DNA of 64,000 bases from Parahoeflea alexandrii. GTDB taxonomy: Bacteria > Pseudomonadota > Alphaproteobacteria > Rhizobiales > Rhizobiaceae. Position numbers and translations under genes: made by a program. The first letter of the stretch is position 1. Each line of letters begins with the position of its first letter. Of the stretch, positions 54,928-63,757 are shown piece after piece. The notes beneath the pieces are model-generated. The model saw nothing but the letters and a program-made list of their open reading frames with translations. It was not told the DNA's origin and made no database searches. The stretch covers positions 434,001 through 498,000 of the forward strand of contig NZ_JAPWHB010000001.1 in the NCBI RefSeq assembly GCF_027214025.1, read 5' to 3'.

Positions 54928-55434
54928 ATGTTCAGCAAACTCACCGGTTATTTCGCCATTGTCGCCAGCGCGCTTTTCGTCGCGATCGGGGTGATGATCA
55001 GTTACGAAGTGGTCATGCGCTATGTCTTCCTTGCTCCCACCAGCTGGACCGAGGAGATGGCGCGGTTTTTCCTGATCTGGGCGGTCTACATGTCAGCCGC
55101 GCACCTGCTTCACAAACGCGAACTGATTTCGATCACCGTGATACAGGACAAGATGTCGCCCCGCTGGCGACTGGCGAGTGAATTTCTGACGCTGATCTGG
55201 ATCGCCGCCTTCAGCGTTGTCGCTGTTTATTATGGCGTGGTGACCGTCAACGAGAGCGTCCAGATTGGCCGCAAGACCGCCTCGATGCTGTCGGTTCCGC
55301 AATGGCTGACAGAAATCTCCATTCCAATTGGCTTCGCGCTGCTTTTCATCCAGTGCCTAGTCGAGGCGCAGGGGGTGCTTCGCGACGGCCATCTGAAGGG
55401 TAACGTCGACCGGAATTGGGAAGATACCATCTAG
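54928..55434 (+). CDS. TRAP transporter small permease, DctQ family (module 2)
   Basis: A 168-residue protein with four membrane segments, starting MFSKLTGYFAIVASALFVAIGVMISYEVVMRYVF. The motif PTSWTEEMARFFLIWAVYMSAAHLL is the conserved DctQ core. It abuts dctM with no gap (stop 55432-55434, ATG 55435). Confidence 0.9.
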   Translation: MFSKLTGYFAIVASALFVAIGVMISYEVVMRYVFLAPTSWTEEMARFFLIWAVYMSAAHLLHKRELISITVIQDKMSPRWRLASEFLTLIWIAAFSVVAVYYGVVTVNESVQIGRKTASMLSVPQWLTEISIPIGFALLFIQCLVEAQGVLRDGHLKGNVDRNWEDTI

Positions 55435-56706
55435 ATGACCGCGTTCCTGATCATCCTTTCGCTGTTTGCTGTCCTGCTGATCGGGATACCCATTGCCTTT
55501 GCACTCGGCGGCATGGGCGCGGTGCTGATCATCCTTGATGGTCTCAACCCGATTATTGTTACCCAGGCGCTCTACAGTTCGGTCGATTCCTTCATTCTGC
55601 TGGCAGTCCCGCTGTTTCTGCTGATGTCCAACATCCTGCTCAAGGGTGGTGTTGGCCGTGACCTGTTCGCGGCCGTTCAAAGCTGGGTTGGGCACTGGCC
55701 AGGCGGACTGGCCGTGGCAACCGTCATTTCCTGCGCCATTTTTGCCGCGATTTCAGGCAGTTCGATTGCCACTGCGGCGACGATTGCAACGGTGGCGATC
55801 CCGGAAATGACGTCACGCGGTTACCAGCGCCCGTTCGTGCTCGGGTTGCTTGCTGCCGGTGGCACGCTGGGCATTCTGATCCCCCCATCGGTGCCGCTGA
55901 TTGTCTATGGCGTTCTGACGGAGCAGAGCATTGTTTCGCTGTTTCTGGCCGGTGTCGCGCCCGGGTTGCTTCTGGCGGGATTGTTCATCGCCTTTTCTAT
56001 GCTCTATGCCGCCTACACCAAGGCCTTCGATCCGCTGCCTAAGGCAAGCTGGGACGAGCGCAAGGCAGCCAGTATCCGGGCATTGCCCAGTGTTGGTCTG
56101 GCTCTGATCATCTTCATCGGTCTGTATGGCGGTGTGTTTACACCAACTGAAGCTGCCGGTGTCGGTTTCGTGCTCGCCATCATCATTACCAGCCTGATGC
56201 TGCGCACGCTGAATTGGCAACTCTTCGGCGAAGCGGTGATCGGATCGATGCGGACCACCGTGACGATTTTCCTCATTGTTGCCGGCGCCAAGATCTTTGC
56301 CAAGGCGATCACGCTTTACCGGATTCCCCACGAAATCTCCGGGCTAATCATCGACAATTTCGACCAGGTCGGCTCGTTCATCTTCATTGTCTGCGTTGCG
56401 TTGCTGATCCTCGGTTTCTTCCTCGAATCGCTGTCGATGCTGCTGATCGTGGTGCCGGTCCTGTTTCCTGCACTCTTGAGCATGGGCATCGATCCGGTCT
56501 GGTTCGGCATCGTCTTCATGTTGATGATCGAGATCGCGCTGATCACGCCGCCAGTGGGGCTCAACCTGTTTGTCATCCAGGCGGTCGGCAAGGCCAGCCT
56601 GGGCGAGGTGACCAAGGGTGTGCTGCCTTTCCTAGCGATCATGCTGCTGACCGTTTTCCTGATCTACCTGTTTCCGCAGATCGTGCTGTTTATCCCGTTC
56701 GGGTAG
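55435..56706 (+). CDS. TRAP transporter large permease, DctM family (module 2)
   Basis: A 423-residue channel subunit with about twelve helices. Conserved segments include FAAISGSSIATAATIATVAIPEM (about residues 103-125), GGTLGILIPPSVPLIVYGVLTEQS, and EIALITPPVGLNLFVIQAVGKASLGEV. The next gene, panB-like, starts after a 252 bp gap with no gene, so the enzymes may have a separate promoter. Confidence 0.93.
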   Translation: MTAFLIILSLFAVLLIGIPIAFALGGMGAVLIILDGLNPIIVTQALYSSVDSFILLAVPLFLLMSNILLKGGVGRDLFAAVQSWVGHWPGGLAVATVISCAIFAAISGSSIATAATIATVAIPEMTSRGYQRPFVLGLLAAGGTLGILIPPSVPLIVYGVLTEQSIVSLFLAGVAPGLLLAGLFIAFSMLYAAYTKAFDPLPKASWDERKAASIRALPSVGLALIIFIGLYGGVFTPTEAAGVGFVLAIIITSLMLRTLNWQLFGEAVIGSMRTTVTIFLIVAGAKIFAKAITLYRIPHEISGLIIDNFDQVGSFIFIVCVALLILGFFLESLSMLLIVVPVLFPALLSMGIDPVWFGIVFMLMIEIALITPPVGLNLFVIQAVGKASLGEVTKGVLPFLAIMLLTVFLIYLFPQIVLFIPFG

Positions 56707-56958
56707 CCAAAGGGGTTGGTGCATTCGGCCAGACGGGACACAGCATTCGCCAATCGAGACTTGCCGATTTGTCGGTCATGTCCGAATTTCGATCCAGCCG
56801 CTGGCGCGCTTTTTCCAACCTGGAGAAATGTCCGGCTGCCGGCTCCAACAGTGCCAGGATGCCTTGCCTGCACATCTCGCGCTATCCTCCCAAGCGTGGC
56901 GCTAGTGCAGGCGGTATGCAGTCCATGCCGGTTTTAAGTCAAGCAAAGTGAGACCATT

Positions 56959-57783
56959 GTGAGCGTCCATACAACATCAAAGAAGATAACCTCCCAGCAC
57001 ATTCGCTCGCGCAAGGGTGGCGAACCGATTGTCGGCCTGACCGCTTACACCGCCGCGATGGCCAAGGCGATGGATTCCATCGTCGACTTCATCCTGGTCG
57101 GGGATTCGCTGGCGATGACGATCTATGGCGAGGATTCCACAGTAGGCGTTGACCTCGACACCATGATCCGGCACGGCAGGGCCGTGGTGCGGGCCTGCAA
57201 TCATGCTTGCGTGGTGGTCGATCTGCCGTTTGGCGATTACCAGGCAAGCCCCGAGCAGGCCTTCATGAGTGCGGCCCGGATCTTGCGGGAAACCGGATGC
57301 GATGCAGTCAAGCTCGAAGGCGGTATCGAAATGGCCGAAACCGTGGCCTTCCTGTCGACACGTGGTGTGCCAGTGATGGGCCATATCGGCTTGACGCCGC
57401 AATCCATCAACACGATGGGCGGGTTCAAGACCCAAGGTAAGGATGAGCTTGCCGTTCAGGAACTGATTACTGCGGCAAAGGCGATGGAAAGTGCGGGTTG
57501 CTTCGCGCTGGTGATCGAGGGGGTGATCGAATCCGCCTCCGAGAAGATCAATCAGGTGATGTCGATCCCCACAATCGGCATCGGCGCCTCGGTAGATTGC
57601 GACGGGCAGATTCTGGTGGTCGACGACGTGATCGGCATGTTCGAGGATTTCAAGCCCAAATTTGTCAAGCGCTATGCCCAGGTCATGCCCACCATCCGCG
57701 AAGCCATCGAGACTTTTGCAAACGAAGTGCGCACCCGGCAGTTTCCTTCCGCCGATCATGTCTTCGGTCGTTCCAAAGGGTGA
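56959..57783 (+). CDS. PanB-like ketopantoate hydroxymethyltransferase family protein (GTG start)
   Basis: A 274-residue TIM-barrel aldolase of the PanB family. Residues equivalent to the E. coli metal and substrate ligands are kept: D49 (VGDSLAM), D88 (DLPFGDY), K118 and E120 (VKLEGG), H142 (GHIGLTPQS), and E187 (VIEG). The loop after E187 reads GVIESAS, without the proline seen in biosynthetic enzymes. There is no panC nearby. In this catabolic setting it may run retro-aldol on a branched 2-oxo acid, or transfer a one-carbon unit. The GTG start was chosen because no ATG precedes the conserved N-terminus. Confidence 0.87.
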   Translation: MSVHTTSKKITSQHIRSRKGGEPIVGLTAYTAAMAKAMDSIVDFILVGDSLAMTIYGEDSTVGVDLDTMIRHGRAVVRACNHACVVVDLPFGDYQASPEQAFMSAARILRETGCDAVKLEGGIEMAETVAFLSTRGVPVMGHIGLTPQSINTMGGFKTQGKDELAVQELITAAKAMESAGCFALVIEGVIESASEKINQVMSIPTIGIGASVDCDGQILVVDDVIGMFEDFKPKFVKRYAQVMPTIREAIETFANEVRTRQFPSADHVFGRSKG

Positions 57784-57786
57784 GCA

Positions 57787-58716
57787 ATGGACCGGATTGA
57801 AATCACTGAAGTCGGACTGCGGGACGGGTTGCAGAGCGAAAAGGGGTTCTTCTCGACCGCTGACAAGATTGATCTCGGCAACCGTCTGACCGCGGCCGGA
57901 TTGCGCCGACTCGAAGCCACCTCGTTTGTCTCGCCCAGGGCAATCCCGCAACTTGCTGACGCCGAGGCGGTGATCGCCGGCATCAAGCCCGTCGACGGAC
58001 TTGTGCTTGAGGCGCTAGTGCCGAATGAACGCGGTGCCAGGCGGGCCATTGCGGCAAATGTCAAGGTCTGGGTCGCCTTTGCATCTGCTACTGAAAGCCA
58101 TTCGCTGGCCAATTCCAACACAAGTATCGAGATAGCGCTTGAGCGCATCAAGCCGCTTGGGGAACTGGCCAAAACGGCTGATGCTGAGCTTTATGGCTCG
58201 GTGGCCGTGGCCTATGACTGCCCGTTCGAGGGACAGGTCGGGACCGCTCAGGTGCTCAAGCTCGCCACGGCGTACCATGCGATGGGAATCCGGGTTCTCA
58301 AACTAGGCGACACCATCGGCTCGGCATCCCCGCGGCGGGTAAAGCAACTGATTTCGAGCCTTCAGGCGGAACTGCCGGACATGCAGTTGATCCTGCATTT
58401 TCACGACACCCGAGGCATGGGGCTCGCCAATGTCATGGCGGGCCTGGAAGCCGGTGCAAACCGGTTTGAAAGTGCCATTGGTGGTCTTGGCGGTTGTCCA
58501 TTCGCGCCCGGCGCATCGGGTAACATCTCGACCGAGGACTTGGTGCATCTTCTGCATCTGGAAGGTCTGTCTACCGGCATTGATCTGCCGACTCTAATTG
58601 ACGTAGGCAAGCTGCTTGAAAGCAGGCTCGGACGCACTCTTCCCGCCCGGCTGTTACGCTCCGAACCGGTCGGAACCCTTTATGACTTGAACGCCTCGGC
58701 ACGCGCTTCGGGTTGA
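57787..58716 (+). CDS. HMG-CoA-lyase-like enzyme, DRE-TIM family
   Basis: A 309-residue metal-dependent lyase. All catalytic and metal residues of HMG-CoA lyase have equivalents: R12 and D13 (EVGLRDGLQ), E43, D175 (LKLGDTIG), H204 and H206 (HFHDTRG), C237 (GGLGGCPFAPGASGN) and N246. The reaction would be retro-Claisen cleavage of a 3-hydroxy-3-substituted acyl-CoA to acetyl-CoA or another acyl-CoA plus a keto acid. It lies 3 bp after the PanB-like gene. HMG-CoA, citramalyl-CoA or a longer analogue are candidate substrates. Confidence 0.9.
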   Translation: MDRIEITEVGLRDGLQSEKGFFSTADKIDLGNRLTAAGLRRLEATSFVSPRAIPQLADAEAVIAGIKPVDGLVLEALVPNERGARRAIAANVKVWVAFASATESHSLANSNTSIEIALERIKPLGELAKTADAELYGSVAVAYDCPFEGQVGTAQVLKLATAYHAMGIRVLKLGDTIGSASPRRVKQLISSLQAELPDMQLILHFHDTRGMGLANVMAGLEAGANRFESAIGGLGGCPFAPGASGNISTEDLVHLLHLEGLSTGIDLPTLIDVGKLLESRLGRTLPARLLRSEPVGTLYDLNASARASG

Positions 58717-58762
58717 GCCACCTGCGCCCGACCACCTACGCCGGACAATGACGGAGACAAGC

Positions 58763-59959
58763 ATGAGCCTCAACGGAATTCGGGTTGTCGACCTGACACG
58801 TATCATCTCCGGTCCGTTCTGCACCCAGCTCCTCGCAGATTTGGGCGCGGATGTGATCAAGATCGAGACCATCGGCGGCGACCCGCTGCGCGAGCAGGGC
58901 GCCAAGGTGAATGGCTTCAGCTGGTATTTCGCGGCCTACAATCGCAACAAGCGCTCAGTTTCGCTCGACCTTTACAGCGACGAAGGCAAGTCCATTCTCA
59001 GACAGATAATCCGCAGCGCCGATGTCCTGGTGGAAAATTTCCGACCGGGTGTGCTCGACAAGATGGGCCTGTCCATACCGGAACTGGAAGAACTCAATTC
59101 CAAGCTGATCGTCTGCAACATCAGTGGCTTCGGCGCCAGCGGTCCCTATGCGCAGCGGCCGGCCTTTGATTTTATCGCCCAGGCCCTCAGCGGCTTCATG
59201 AGCGTCAATGGCGTCGAAGGCGAACCGCCCGTCCGTTCGGGGCTTCCGATCAGCGATCTGGTGGCCGGCCTCTATGGCGCATTGGGTGTGGTTTCACGCC
59301 TGGTGGACCGACCGGCAGCAGGCAGTGCGCCTTCCGGGGTTCAGAATGTTGACATCAGCCTGACCGACAGCATGGTCAGTCTGCTCAGTTACATGGCGTC
59401 CGATCACCTGGCGGTCGGCAGATCGCCGATGCGCAGCGGCAACGATCACCCGCTGGTTGCGCCCTATGGAGTGTTCGAGACGGCGGACAAGCCGATTGCC
59501 CTGGCGCCCAGCAATGACGGGGTCTACGCGAAGTTGCTTGCCGCTATGGATCTGCAGCATCTGCACAGTGACCCCCGGTTTGTGACCAATGCCGACCGGC
59601 TGGCCAATCGTGGTGCCTTGCGTGATATTCTGGAGCCGATCTTCAAGTCTGCCCCAGGCGATCACTGGATCGCGCTCCTCAACAAGGCCGGTGTTCCGGT
59701 AGGGCCGATCCTGTCGGTGTCGGAAGTCTTCGAGGATCCCCAAATCATGCACCGTGACATGAAGATCGAGGTCGATCATGGTGACCGCGGCTCCGTGCAG
59801 ATGCTGGGGTTCCCGATGAAATTCAGCCAGGAGTCCTGCGAAGTCCGATATCCGGCACCGAGCTTGGGTGAGCACAGCAGCCAGGTGCTGGCTGAAGCCG
59901 GTTTCAGCCAGGCCGAAATCGACGCATTCGTCCAAAATGGGGTGTTGCGCCAGGACTGA
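58763..59959 (+). CDS. CaiB/BaiF family III CoA-transferase
   Basis: A 398-residue CoA-transferase, which would activate the imported acid by moving CoA from a donor such as succinyl-CoA or acetyl-CoA. The catalytic aspartate is D136 in AFDFIAQALSG. The start at 58763 (MSLNGIRVVDLTRI) has ACGGAGACA as RBS; an ATG five codons earlier overlaps it. It follows the lyase by 46 bp. CoA-transferase plus DRE-TIM lyase is the pairing expected for activation followed by C-C cleavage. Confidence 0.92.
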   Translation: MSLNGIRVVDLTRIISGPFCTQLLADLGADVIKIETIGGDPLREQGAKVNGFSWYFAAYNRNKRSVSLDLYSDEGKSILRQIIRSADVLVENFRPGVLDKMGLSIPELEELNSKLIVCNISGFGASGPYAQRPAFDFIAQALSGFMSVNGVEGEPPVRSGLPISDLVAGLYGALGVVSRLVDRPAAGSAPSGVQNVDISLTDSMVSLLSYMASDHLAVGRSPMRSGNDHPLVAPYGVFETADKPIALAPSNDGVYAKLLAAMDLQHLHSDPRFVTNADRLANRGALRDILEPIFKSAPGDHWIALLNKAGVPVGPILSVSEVFEDPQIMHRDMKIEVDHGDRGSVQMLGFPMKFSQESCEVRYPAPSLGEHSSQVLAEAGFSQAEIDAFVQNGVLRQD

Positions 59960-60171
59960 CTAGACGGTTTTGCCATTTGTATCCTGGCGCCTCGCTTGGC
60001 TTCCGTGAGATGCCGCGCCTTCCGGAAGCGTTCGACGGAGCTTGTTGATCGTTATCAGTCTTGCGGAGCTCCGCGGCGGCGAGTAGGTTCCGGCCATGCC
60101 AGCCACCGGCATTGCACCCACATTTTGCGCTGCCGGTCACCGTCGTAATCCATGATCAGAAAAAGCCTCTC

Positions 60172-61059
60172 ATGAATATTGACTTTGTCAGCCTGAAGGC
60201 ATTCTTGACGGTCGTCGATACCGAAAGCATTCGCGCTGCATCGGAAAATCTCAACCTGTCCATTTCCGCCGTCAGCCGGCGCATATCCGAGCTTGAGATC
60301 GAGTTTGGCCAACAGCTTTTCACACGCCACTCGCGCGGCGTGGAAATCACGGAAGCAGGGCGGCTGCTGGCCGCGCGCACCCGCGAGACCTTTGCAACGC
60401 TGGGTCTGATGTGTTCGGACATGGATAAGCTCAAGGCGGGCAACATCGGCCGGGTGATGATCAGCGCCAATGGCTCCTCGCTGGTCAATGGACTGGCCAG
60501 ACATATTCGCGAGTTTCTCGATGCCCACCCCAACGTCGCCGTCGATCTTCAGGAACAGCTGACACCGGATATCCTCCACCACGTGGCGGGCGGCTCGACC
60601 GATATCGGTTTCGTCTCCAACACCATGCGGTTGCCCGAGGGCGTGACGACCTATCCCTACTGCAGCGACAAATTGGTGCTAGCGGTTGCTGCAATCCACG
60701 CCCTGGCAGACCTTGGAAGCGTGCGGTTTTCTCAGATGCTCGAATTTCAGGTCATCGGTGTCAGCGAAACCAGCTCGCTCACGCGGCTGCTGAGGAAGGT
60801 TGGTGGCATGGCCAATTCGGGATTCAGTTACAGCTACATGGCCAGCACCAACGAGATAGCCCGCACAATGGTGGCCAACAATCTCGGCATTGCAGTTCTG
60901 CCCGAGCAATTCGTCGTGCCCTACACCGACATGCTGCCCATCCGCGCGATCCCGATTGCCGAGGATTGGGCGCATCGTGAGATCTCGATGGTAATTCGCA
61001 GCGGAAGGGAAATTTCCGGCCCAGCAAGAGCATTCTTTGAATGGATCTGCAAGATGTGA
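60172..61059 (+). CDS. LysR-family transcriptional regulator
   Basis: A 295-residue regulator, starting MNIDFVSLKAFLTVVDTESI. The HTH is at residues about 1-60 (AASENLNLSISAVSRRISELE), and the effector-binding domain is about 88-293. It lies on the same strand as module 2, 212 bp after the CoA-transferase, and is the last intact gene of the island. It probably responds to the module 2 substrate or a CoA intermediate. Confidence 0.92.
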   Translation: MNIDFVSLKAFLTVVDTESIRAASENLNLSISAVSRRISELEIEFGQQLFTRHSRGVEITEAGRLLAARTRETFATLGLMCSDMDKLKAGNIGRVMISANGSSLVNGLARHIREFLDAHPNVAVDLQEQLTPDILHHVAGGSTDIGFVSNTMRLPEGVTTYPYCSDKLVLAVAAIHALADLGSVRFSQMLEFQVIGVSETSSLTRLLRKVGGMANSGFSYSYMASTNEIARTMVANNLGIAVLPEQFVVPYTDMLPIRAIPIAEDWAHREISMVIRSGREISGPARAFFEWICKM

Positions 61060-61091
61060 CGTGCCCCAGCCGGGTGGTCCAAAATCGGCTC

Positions 61092-62110
61092 TCACGTCAC
61101 ATATTCCTGTGGCGTCAAGCCAGCGAGGCTGCAATGCGGGTGGCACTGGTTGATATCGGTGCACCATTCCGTCACCAGATTGCGAGTATGATCTAAATTG
61201 GCGAACAGGTGGTCATTCGACAATTCGTCGCACATCCGACCTTTGAAGAATTCAACGATTCCGTTTTGCATGGACTTGGCCGGCGCGATGTAATCACCAC
61301 TCAACTGTGCGGTCCTCTTGCCAAGTCAGGATCGCGTTCTCGGTCAGCTCTAATTCATTGTCACCGACCACCATGCAGACGTAGTCCCACATCTCGGCGA
61401 TTTGGTTAAGTCCACGTGCGGCGCGGATGTCTGACAGGGCGGTATCGACAACTGCGGCCAAACATTCCCGTCTGAATTCATCAATCACGTTCAGGATGCG
61501 GGACCGGCGATCCATACGACAGGCTATCGGCTACGAAGTCTAAACTCCAGAGCTGTTAGGCCGCTGCGGGATTGCCATCGGCGCTATGGTGCCAAGGCAC
61601 GCTTCCTGCCACCACGTTTGCGCACGGCGGGCCCTTCCTCCTCGAAGAGGTGATATAGCTTTCCTCCATTTCACTTGCCGGCCTTCAACCCGCAACAGGA
61701 CATGCGGATTTCGATGGCCAAATCGTCACCACTCTGATGAGAATTCCTTTAACCGCGCCGTAGCTCAGCATCTTCCGATCGCGTTGACGCCCCCCCCCCC
61801 GATAAACACGCGGGTCGACCCCAGCCGACGAGGCCCGCCGCTGTAGAGATCCCTTCTTTGTCATGGCCAAATCCACGACGCGCCGCCGTGCGCCAGACCT
61901 TATAAGCTCTTGCGTAGCATTTCTCTTGGTGTCGAGACATACAACATCTGATCTGCCAGCGGCATTTCAAGTTTAGCGTTCTCGGCTTCCAGCGCCTTCA
62001 GCTTCTTGCCGCCTAACACTTCCATGCCGCAAACCTTGCACGCCACTTATACAAGGTCACATGGCTTTCGCCGTGTTGCTGGCGTAGTTCCTTCAGTAGG
62101 AACAGACCAA
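61092..62110 (-). pseudogene. IS3-family (IS407-like) insertion sequence remnant
   Basis: Frame-broken IS3 debris read on the minus strand. OrfA pieces at about 62110-61910 read QHGESHVTLYKWRARF, GGKKLKALEAENAKLEMPLADQM. OrfB pieces include VRKRGGRKRALAP (about 61620-61580), DRRSRILNVIDEFRRECLAAVV (61515-61450), VGDNELELTENAILTWQEDRTVEW ending 61294, and MQNGIVEFFKGRMCDELSNDH to GLTPQEYVT (61271-61092). Stops and frameshifts interrupt every domain. An 11-base C run at 61790-61800 lies inside it. No transposase activity is expected. Confidence 0.78.
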
Positions 62111-62171
62111 CCTCAATCAGGGGAGGTTCCAGGGGTACAGGTCAAAATCGATCCGCCAAATGACTTGAAAT

Positions 62172-63350
62172 TCAAGTTTGCTTAGTTTTCGTCGTTGCTG
62201 GAAATATATCGATCTTTTCACCGATTTGATTGGCCGCAAATTTCAGCGGATCATCGGATAAATGTGCATAGCGTGCAGTTGTTTGAGGTTGGGAATGGCC
62301 CAGCAGTTTTCCAATCATAGGAAGGGACATGCCGCTGGCGACAGCTATTGATGCAAAGGAATGGCGCAAATCATGAATGCGCACATTGTCGAGCCCTGCC
62401 CGTTTGCGGATTCTGCGCCACGGCTTTTGCAGATTGACTAGGCACGAGCCCCTTTTCAGCCCACATATGACATGAGGATTGTCTTCGTAACGCGGCAGAC
62501 TGGTCAAAACTTGCCTAGCCTGCGGACTGAAGTAAATCGTTTTCGCACCGGTCTTGGGGTCAGGAAGCCGGATGCAGGAATTGTCAAAATCAATCCAATC
62601 CCATTTTAGCGTCAGAACTTCACTCAATCGCGCACCAGTTAGAATGAGCAACCTGAGTGCCGCAATCACAAAAGGGCTTTGGGCCCCCTCCTCTTTCTAC
62701 CGAAGCAAGTGCTTCGCCCAGATGAGTGATCTCGGCAGACGATAAGAATCATTCACGCTTGCACTCCTTGAAAGGCACGACATGCAAAGTTGGATTGCTG
62801 TGATCCGCCCGAAAGCCATTTTGCTCACACCAGTTGAAGAACTTGCGCAGCACCGCCAACAGACGGTTCGCCTGGTATGGTGTTTTCGCCAGATCATTAT
62901 GAACTTGGGCAACATGAGAGCGACCAATTTCGGTGATCGGGAGCCTAGACAGGTTCGACGGCACTAGAGTTTCTACCAAGCGCCTGTATTCGGCACTTGA
63001 GCGGCCTTTGAGTTTTGCGTCGGCATGCTCTTGAAGGAACTGCTCTAGGAGCTAGCCTGCGCCCTTCTCCGCCCTTTTCAAGTCCCGCTCGGCCATGGGG
63101 TCATCGCCACGCGCTATCTGCCGCAAGGCGGCTTGTGCATGCGAACGCGCCTGATCAGCGGTCAACGCACCGAATGTGCCAAGCGTGATGCGGCGTGAGC
63201 GTCGCCCTATCCGGTATTGAAGAACAAAGAGACCTTTCTCCCGGAAGGAGTGACCTTTAACCCATAGCCCGCCAATTCATCATCTCAAATGAACGCATCC
63301 TTGTCGGTGGCAGCAGTGGCATCAATCAGTCGTTTGGTGATCTTTGGCAT
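62172..63350 (-). pseudogene. Tyrosine integrase of the island, multiply disrupted
   Basis: An arm-domain (DUF4102-type) tyrosine recombinase. It starts MPKITKRLIDATAATDKDAFI at 63350 and meets TGA at codon 22 (63285-63287, tryptophan expected), shifts frame near QYRIGRRSRRITLG, has TAG at 63052-63054, TGA at 62749-62751 (KRE-stop-FLSSAEI, arginine expected), and a frameshift in the G run near 62685. The catalytic C-terminal part is undamaged: R in LTGARLSEVL, HDLRHSFAS, LLGHSQPQTTARYAHL. It reads away from attR, the normal integrase orientation for a tRNA island. Confidence 0.9.
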
Positions 63351-63377
63351 GACTTGGCCTCCTAACCCAAGGAAACC

Positions 63378-63432
63378 AGTAAGCAAATAGTAAGCAAATA
63401 GTGAGCAAATAGTAAGCAAATAGTAAGCAAAT
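63378..63432 (+). repeat. Five tandem 11 bp repeats, candidate integrase arm sites
   Basis: AGTAAGCAAAT is repeated five times with no spacers; only copy 3 differs by one base (AGTGAGCAAAT). An 11 bp period keeps every copy on nearly the same face of the helix. The array lies 28 bases upstream of the integrase start and 111 bases from attR. Integrase arm-type or Xis binding sites are the likely role; integrase autoregulation is possible. A partial copy lies near attL at 42863. Confidence 0.75.
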
Positions 63433-63543
63433 CAGCAGGAAATCGCAATAATCTTAGGGAATGCAAATCTCATTGCTTATTTGTTTTTATTAGTTTTTAT
63501 CCGTCCCCTGACTCTACAGGATCCGCAAGAATCACCAAAATGT

Positions 63544-63593
63544 CTGATTTGCAATCGGGGGGTCGCGGGTTCGAATCCTGCCGGGGGCACCAT
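63544..63593 (+). repeat. attR of the tRNA-Thr genomic island
   Basis: Fifty bases match tRNA-Thr 3' sequence (42756-42805) at 48 positions. It lacks the 5' half of a tRNA and cannot fold as one. The T to C change makes the former anticodon TGC. It marks the right border, after which sequence is chromosomal again. Confidence 0.9.
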
Positions 63594-63757
63594 TCTTTCA
63601 TTCCCAGAGCGCATGTAAACTCGCCGATTGATCCGGCCGGCGTGGCGTGAACTGACACCCGGGTTCGCTCCAGTTCCGGGGACCGGAGCAATCCAGGCCA
63701 GCGGAAGCATTTCAACCGAACCTCTGCCCTGCACCTGCAAACGGTCTTGCTGCAGGC

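Noticed and set aside
56707-56958. Small plus-strand frames between dctM and the PanB-like gene
   Set aside because: No RBS, no conserved sequence and overlapping alternatives in several frames; treated as intergenic, possibly holding a promoter.
61790-61800. 11-base C homopolymer as a phase-variation tract
   Set aside because: It lies in multiply broken IS3 debris with no open gene to switch; it may be replication slippage or a sequencing error.
63378-63432. Tandem repeats as a CRISPR array
   Set aside because: Units are 11 bp with no spacers and no cas genes nearby; better read as integrase arm sites or a simple tandem repeat.
63544-63593. A second tRNA gene
   Set aside because: Only the 3' half of a tRNA is present, without acceptor 5' strand or D arm; it is the attR copy.
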